Part shown: positions 5,778 to 7,931 of the stretch, piece after piece
How the letters are laid out: the number at the start of each line of letters is the position of its first letter
How positions within the stretch are numbered: position 1 is the first letter of the stretch
NCBI GenBank assembly: GCA_900554905.1
Contig: USJB01000053.1
Span: 1-7,931 of the forward strand
DNA: 7,931 bases
Direction of reading: 5' to 3'
From: an uncultured Collinsella sp.
GTDB taxonomy: Bacteria > Actinomycetota > Coriobacteriia > Coriobacteriales > Coriobacteriaceae
The notes under the pieces: generated by a model
Database searches by the model: none
The model's input: the letters and a program-made list of their open reading frames with translations, nothing else
What the model was told of the DNA's origin: nothing
Made by a program: the position numbers and the translations under genes

Positions 5778-6359
5778 CTACACGCGAATCGACAGGTTCT
5801 TTTTATCATCGCTCCAGTTGCAAGCATTGCGCGCGGGGCATGCAAAGCAGGCGCGTGAGGCCTTGTCGGCCGCATAGAGCAGACGCTCAAGCGGTTGGCT
5901 GTTCACGCGCAGCTTTCGATGGCCCAGAATGGCCGTCTTAATGGCTGCGGCATCGGCCGGCTCAAACGCCACGTCATCGGGCATGCCGCCGAGAATCGCA
6001 TCGGCGACGCGTTCGCTTGCAACATCATGGGATATACCCGATTCATACTGTTCATCTTTGCCGATATCGTGAAGAAGTGCCGTGGCGTAGATGACCTCAC
6101 GGTCAAATTCGAGTTGTTCCTCGAGATTCTTGATCCACATAATGCGAGCGACATCCAGCAGGTGGTCAATACCGTGGCGGCAGAAGATGCGCCCCGATTC
6201 CAACTGTGCAATGTTGCCCAGGTGCCGCCGGAACAGACCGTTGGCACAGATGTAATCAATGCGAGGCATGGCACCAAAAGGCGCCAGGCCCGAAGCCATA
6301 AAACCGCGACGCGGCGTTCCCTCGTCAGTATTCGATGTAAAGTCGTTGACGACTCGCAT
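5778..6359 (-). CDS. HD-domain phosphohydrolase between folE and folB
   Basis: A 193-residue protein with an HD metal-dependent phosphohydrolase domain. Likely ligands are His62 and His66 in CRHGIDHLLDVARI, the His97-Asp98 pair in ALLHDIGK, His111 in GISHDVASERV, and Asp165 in LLYAADKASR. A C-terminal cysteine group, CFACPARNAC (Cys171, Cys174, Cys180), follows and might bind zinc or an Fe-S cluster. The first 30 or so residues are extra and could mean the true start is an internal Met (21 or 31). As written, ATG 6359 begins 2 nt after the folE stop, which implies translational coupling, and the gene is followed by folB 43 nt later. HD proteins hydrolyse phosphate esters or nucleotides; the location suggests a pterin phosphate substrate, which is inference. 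Confidence 0.82.
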   Translation of the reverse strand: MRVVNDFTSNTDEGTPRRGFMASGLAPFGAMPRIDYICANGLFRRHLGNIAQLESGRIFCRHGIDHLLDVARIMWIKNLEEQLEFDREVIYATALLHDIGKDEQYESGISHDVASERVADAILGGMPDDVAFEPADAAAIKTAILGHRKLRVNSQPLERLLYAADKASRACFACPARNACNWSDDKKNLSIRV

Positions 6360-6361
6360 AG

Positions 6362-6919
6362 TTAGCGTCCCAGCATCCTAAAGAATCGCTCCTCGAGCGC
6401 CGGATCGGCCTCAAAGACGCCGCGACGAGCGAGCGTCACGGTCTTGGTGCCAGGCTTTTGCACGCCGCGCATGGTCATGCACATATGCTCAGCTTCCATG
6501 AGCACAATCGCTCCCTGGGGAGCGAGATACTCCATGAGGGCATCGGCAACCTGCGCACACAGCTGCTCCTGCAGCTGCAGACGACGGGCGTAGACCTCTA
6601 CCGTGCGGGCAAGCTTAGAAAGCCCTGCGACACGGCCGTTGGGGATATAGCCAATGGCAGCCTTGCCGTAAAACGGCAGCAGATGATGCTCGCACAGCGA
6701 GTAGAACGTAATGTCGCGCTCGATAACCAAATCGTTCGAAGCGACGGCAAAAGTTTTGGACAGGTGCTCCTCGGCACTCTGGTCCATACCACCGGCGATC
6801 TCACCATACATACGGGCAACGCGCGCCGGGGTCTCCAGCAGGCCCTCACGAGTTGGGTCCTCGCCTATACCTTCAAGCAGCAGCTTAATGGCAGTCTCGA
6901 CTTTTTCCTGATCGACCAT
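6362..6919 (-). CDS. folE: GTP cyclohydrolase I
   Basis: A 185-residue enzyme that converts GTP to 7,8-dihydroneopterin triphosphate, the first step of folate (and other pterin) synthesis. The zinc ligands of the E. coli enzyme, Cys110, His113 and Cys181, correspond to Cys76, His79 and Cys147 with the same 3- and 68-residue gaps. FYSLCEHHLLPFYGKAAIGY (72-91), VAGLSKLAR (97-105) and EHMCMTMRGVQKPG (144-157) are the family's strongest motifs. Residues 19-37 (GEDPTREGLLETPARVARM) match the N-terminal signature. GTGAGG lies 5 nt before ATG 6919. It is the first gene of a likely folE-HD-folB operon; nrdG ends 67 nt upstream on the same strand, so read-through is possible. Confidence 0.96.
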   Translation of the reverse strand: MVDQEKVETAIKLLLEGIGEDPTREGLLETPARVARMYGEIAGGMDQSAEEHLSKTFAVASNDLVIERDITFYSLCEHHLLPFYGKAAIGYIPNGRVAGLSKLARTVEVYARRLQLQEQLCAQVADALMEYLAPQGAIVLMEAEHMCMTMRGVQKPGTKTVTLARRGVFEADPALEERFFRMLGR

Positions 6920-6954
6920 CTGGGCCTCACTTTTTTCGATTTCGCGTTCGCGCT

Positions 6955-6963
6955 ATGGTACCA
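6955..6963 (-). promoter_or_regulatory. Candidate extended -10 promoter for folE
   Basis: On the minus strand this reads TGGTACCAT, that is, a TGn extension followed by TACCAT (4 of 6 to the -10 consensus). It lies about 36 bp before the folE start in the short nrdG-folE gap. No -35 is evident, which is tolerated with extended -10 elements. It also contains the 8-bp palindrome TGGTACCA. Confidence 0.25.
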
Positions 6964-6986
6964 CGCCGGCACGCAACCTCTGCCAG

Positions 6987-7568
6987 CTACATAGTATGGG
7001 TCGAATAGACCGGATCGTCCCGCCAAAGCTCCACAGCATCGCAAAGCGCAACGCCCTCACGTGCAGCACGAGCGCGCGTGGCGTTCATGTCGATCACGCG
7101 CTGATTGCTCGAGCCCCTAAAGCGCAACGAGATATCGTACAGATCCTGAACGAACGGGCCGTCCACCAACATGTCGAGGCAGGCCAGGATACGGTCCGTC
7201 ACCTCGGTATGATGACGGCCACCCGGCATAAGCTCCTCGAGCACGTCGCCGGTAAAGCACCAAATGGTCTTGCCCGACCCCGCGGGATAGGCCGCACGCA
7301 CGCGTTCGATAAAGTCAACAAGCCCCGCCTGATTCTCGGGCTCCATAGGCTCGCCGCCCAGAATCGTCAGGCCATCGATAAAGGGATGGTCGAGGCTCTC
7401 GATAATCTTGTCCTCGACGGCACAATCGAACGGCTCACCCGCAGCAAAGTCCCACGCGACAGAGTTAAAGCAGTTCTTGCACCCACGACGGCACCCGCTC
7501 ACAAACAGAGAAGTACGAACGCCTTCCCCATCAGCAATGTCGAAATACTTAATGTTCGCGTAATTCAT
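6987..7568 (-). CDS. nrdG: Anaerobic ribonucleotide reductase activating protein (radical SAM)
   Basis: A 193-residue radical SAM activase that generates the glycyl radical in the class III ribonucleotide reductase NrdD, allowing deoxyribonucleotide synthesis without oxygen. CRRGCKNCFN (26-35) gives the CxxxCxxC [4Fe-4S] ligands Cys26, Cys30 and Cys33. LGGEPM (70-75) is the SAM-binding GGE motif. DGPFVQDLYD and LRFRGSSNQRVID (136-160) are typical of the NrdG C-terminal region. ATG 7568 is preferred because GGGAG lies about 8 nt upstream and MNYANIKYFDIADGEG is a normal NrdG start; the further in-frame extension to 7724 runs through a hairpin. The expected partner nrdD is not inside the window: the 363 nt upstream hold no gene. 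Confidence 0.93.
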   Translation of the reverse strand: MNYANIKYFDIADGEGVRTSLFVSGCRRGCKNCFNSVAWDFAAGEPFDCAVEDKIIESLDHPFIDGLTILGGEPMEPENQAGLVDFIERVRAAYPAGSGKTIWCFTGDVLEELMPGGRHHTEVTDRILACLDMLVDGPFVQDLYDISLRFRGSSNQRVIDMNATRARAAREGVALCDAVELWRDDPVYSTHTM

Positions 7569-7569
7569 A

Positions 7570-7683
7570 GGTAACTCTCCCGGGAGGCCGGGACATATCA
7601 TCCCGTCCTCAAACATTCTCGGCCTTCGGCCTGCGAAACTGCGGGCGGGACGATATGTCCCGGCCTCATGCAAAGGGTAACTC
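7570..7683. repeat. MITE-like inverted repeat with flanking 8-bp direct repeats ahead of nrdG
   Basis: Arms of 25 nt, 7584-7608 and 7643-7667, pair at 23 of 25 positions; both exceptions are A opposite a G in the reverse complement, so they stay G-U paired in RNA of one strand. Both arms contain the shared core GGCCGGGACATATC (left) and its complement (right). The 34-nt centre contains a small GGCC-TTC-GGCC hairpin (7621-7631). The direct repeat GGTAACTC occurs at 7570-7577 and 7676-7683, bracketing the structure. No transposase is present. The element abuts the nrdG ribosome-binding site. It may be a non-autonomous insertion or a regulatory leader hairpin. Confidence 0.55.
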
Positions 7684-7732
7684 AATGAACGAAGCGAACA
7701 TCGAGCATAGGGTTCGAGGTCCAATAAATACT

Positions 7733-7778
7733 CAGCTGCAGCTCAACCGCCATCGCAAGTAAATCGCAGCTGCAGCTC
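7733..7778. repeat. Duplicated palindrome CAGCTGCAGCTC
   Basis: The 12-mer CAGCTGCAGCTC occurs at 7733-7744 and 7767-7778, 34 bp apart start to start. Each copy holds the 10-bp perfect palindrome AGCTGCAGCT, so the two copies can also pair with each other to form a larger hairpin. The spacing is close to three helical turns. The pair lies 165-210 bp upstream of nrdG. Confidence 0.5.
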
Positions 7779-7900
7779 GAATTATCTCCGCTACGAACTT
7801 CGAGGAGTGAGCAGACCGCATGCCGCATCTCAGCTACGTCAACTTGGCTGAGCCGAGAGGGCCGCTTGGGCTTTTGCTCGATATAAGTTCCGCACGCAAA

Positions 7901-7923
7901 GAAGGCCACTTAATGTGGCCTTC
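7901..7923 (-). terminator. Terminator-like hairpin at window edge
   Basis: GAAGGCCAC (7901-7909) and GTGGCCTTC (7915-7923) form a perfect 9-bp stem with a 5-nt loop; CGCAA (7895-7899) and TTGCG (7927-7931) can extend it. Read on the minus strand, the 3' arm ends in TTCTTT, a modest U-rich tail, so it probably ends a minus-strand gene that lies beyond 7931. Confidence 0.5.
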
Positions 7924-7931
7924 GTCTTGCG

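Larger units (their letters stand above)
7569..7931. other. Gene-free stretch upstream of nrdG
   Basis: I see no credible coding region in these 363 bases. They hold, from nrdG outwards, a long inverted repeat bounded by direct repeats, two copies of a CAGCTGCAGCTC motif, and a hairpin at the window edge. A 75-codon minus-strand frame (7682-7909) starts with a GTG inside the edge hairpin and has no recognisable motif or ribosome-binding site, so it is treated as non-coding. A TATAAG on the plus strand at 7882-7887 has no matching -35. Confidence 0.5.

Noticed and set aside
7569..7724. 52-residue N-terminal extension of NrdG
   Set aside because: It would translate through the long inverted repeat; ATG 7568 has a Shine-Dalgarno and gives a standard NrdG N terminus.
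7882..7887. Plus-strand TATAAG as a promoter -10
   Set aside because: No -35-like hexamer is found 16-18 bp upstream and no plus-strand gene follows within the window.
7682..7909. 75-codon minus-strand open frame upstream of nrdG
   Set aside because: It starts with a GTG inside a hairpin arm, has no Shine-Dalgarno, no recognisable motif, and crosses the repeated CAGCTGCAGCTC copies. Probably chance in non-coding DNA.
1..7931. CRISPR array, tRNA, rRNA, phage or known defence system
   Set aside because: No regularly spaced repeat series, no tRNA-like cloverleaf sequence, and no transposase, integrase, nuclease or toxin-antitoxin signature was seen among the coding regions.

Overview
The window (about 60% GC, tightly packed genes on both strands) looks like chromosomal DNA of a strictly anaerobic, high-GC Gram-positive. 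A gut actinobacterium of the Coriobacteriia, such as Collinsella, is my best guess, inferred from the mix of protein styles, base composition and an anaerobic ribonucleotide reductase activase. No species marker is present. There is no tRNA, rRNA, CRISPR array, phage gene or transposase. Most of the window is housekeeping DNA; the interest lies in gene partnerships and in several intergenic palindromes.

Layout. 1-847 (+): the C-terminal part of a Gfo/Idh/MocA oxidoreductase, then an acylphosphatase 2 nt later. 909-1289 (+): a PerR-type Fur-family repressor. 1290-1366: a convergent gap filled by a long imperfect inverted repeat. 1367-2164 (-): a Cof-type HAD phosphatase. 2247-3257 (-): a translationally coupled pair, a SlyD-like FKBP prolyl isomerase followed by a UreE-like nickel chaperone, with no urease gene nearby. 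3258-3377: a divergent promoter region. 3378-5242 (+): an M19 dipeptidase and a YgjP/DUF45-type metalloprotease, separated by a 12-bp perfect hairpin. 5249-6919 (-): a pterin/folate cluster, folE - HD-domain phosphohydrolase - folB (transcription order), whose end converges on the metalloprotease with only 6 bp between stop codons. 6987-7568 (-): nrdG. 7569-7931: no credible gene, but a 25-bp-arm inverted repeat bounded by 8-bp direct repeats, a repeated palindrome and a terminator-like hairpin.

How the genes fit together. folE makes 7,8-dihydroneopterin triphosphate from GTP and folB converts dihydroneopterin to 6-hydroxymethyl-dihydropterin. The dephosphorylation between them has no assigned gene here, and the HD protein lies exactly between the two, so it is a natural candidate. 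SlyD-like and UreE-like proteins both belong to families involved in nickel enzyme maturation, so their coupling suggests a small metal-delivery or folding module outside a urease locus. PerR and NrdG fit an anaerobe that must sense peroxide and make deoxyribonucleotides without oxygen. The most unusual DNA-level signals are the MITE-like structure just ahead of nrdG and the nested palindromes between perR and the HAD gene.
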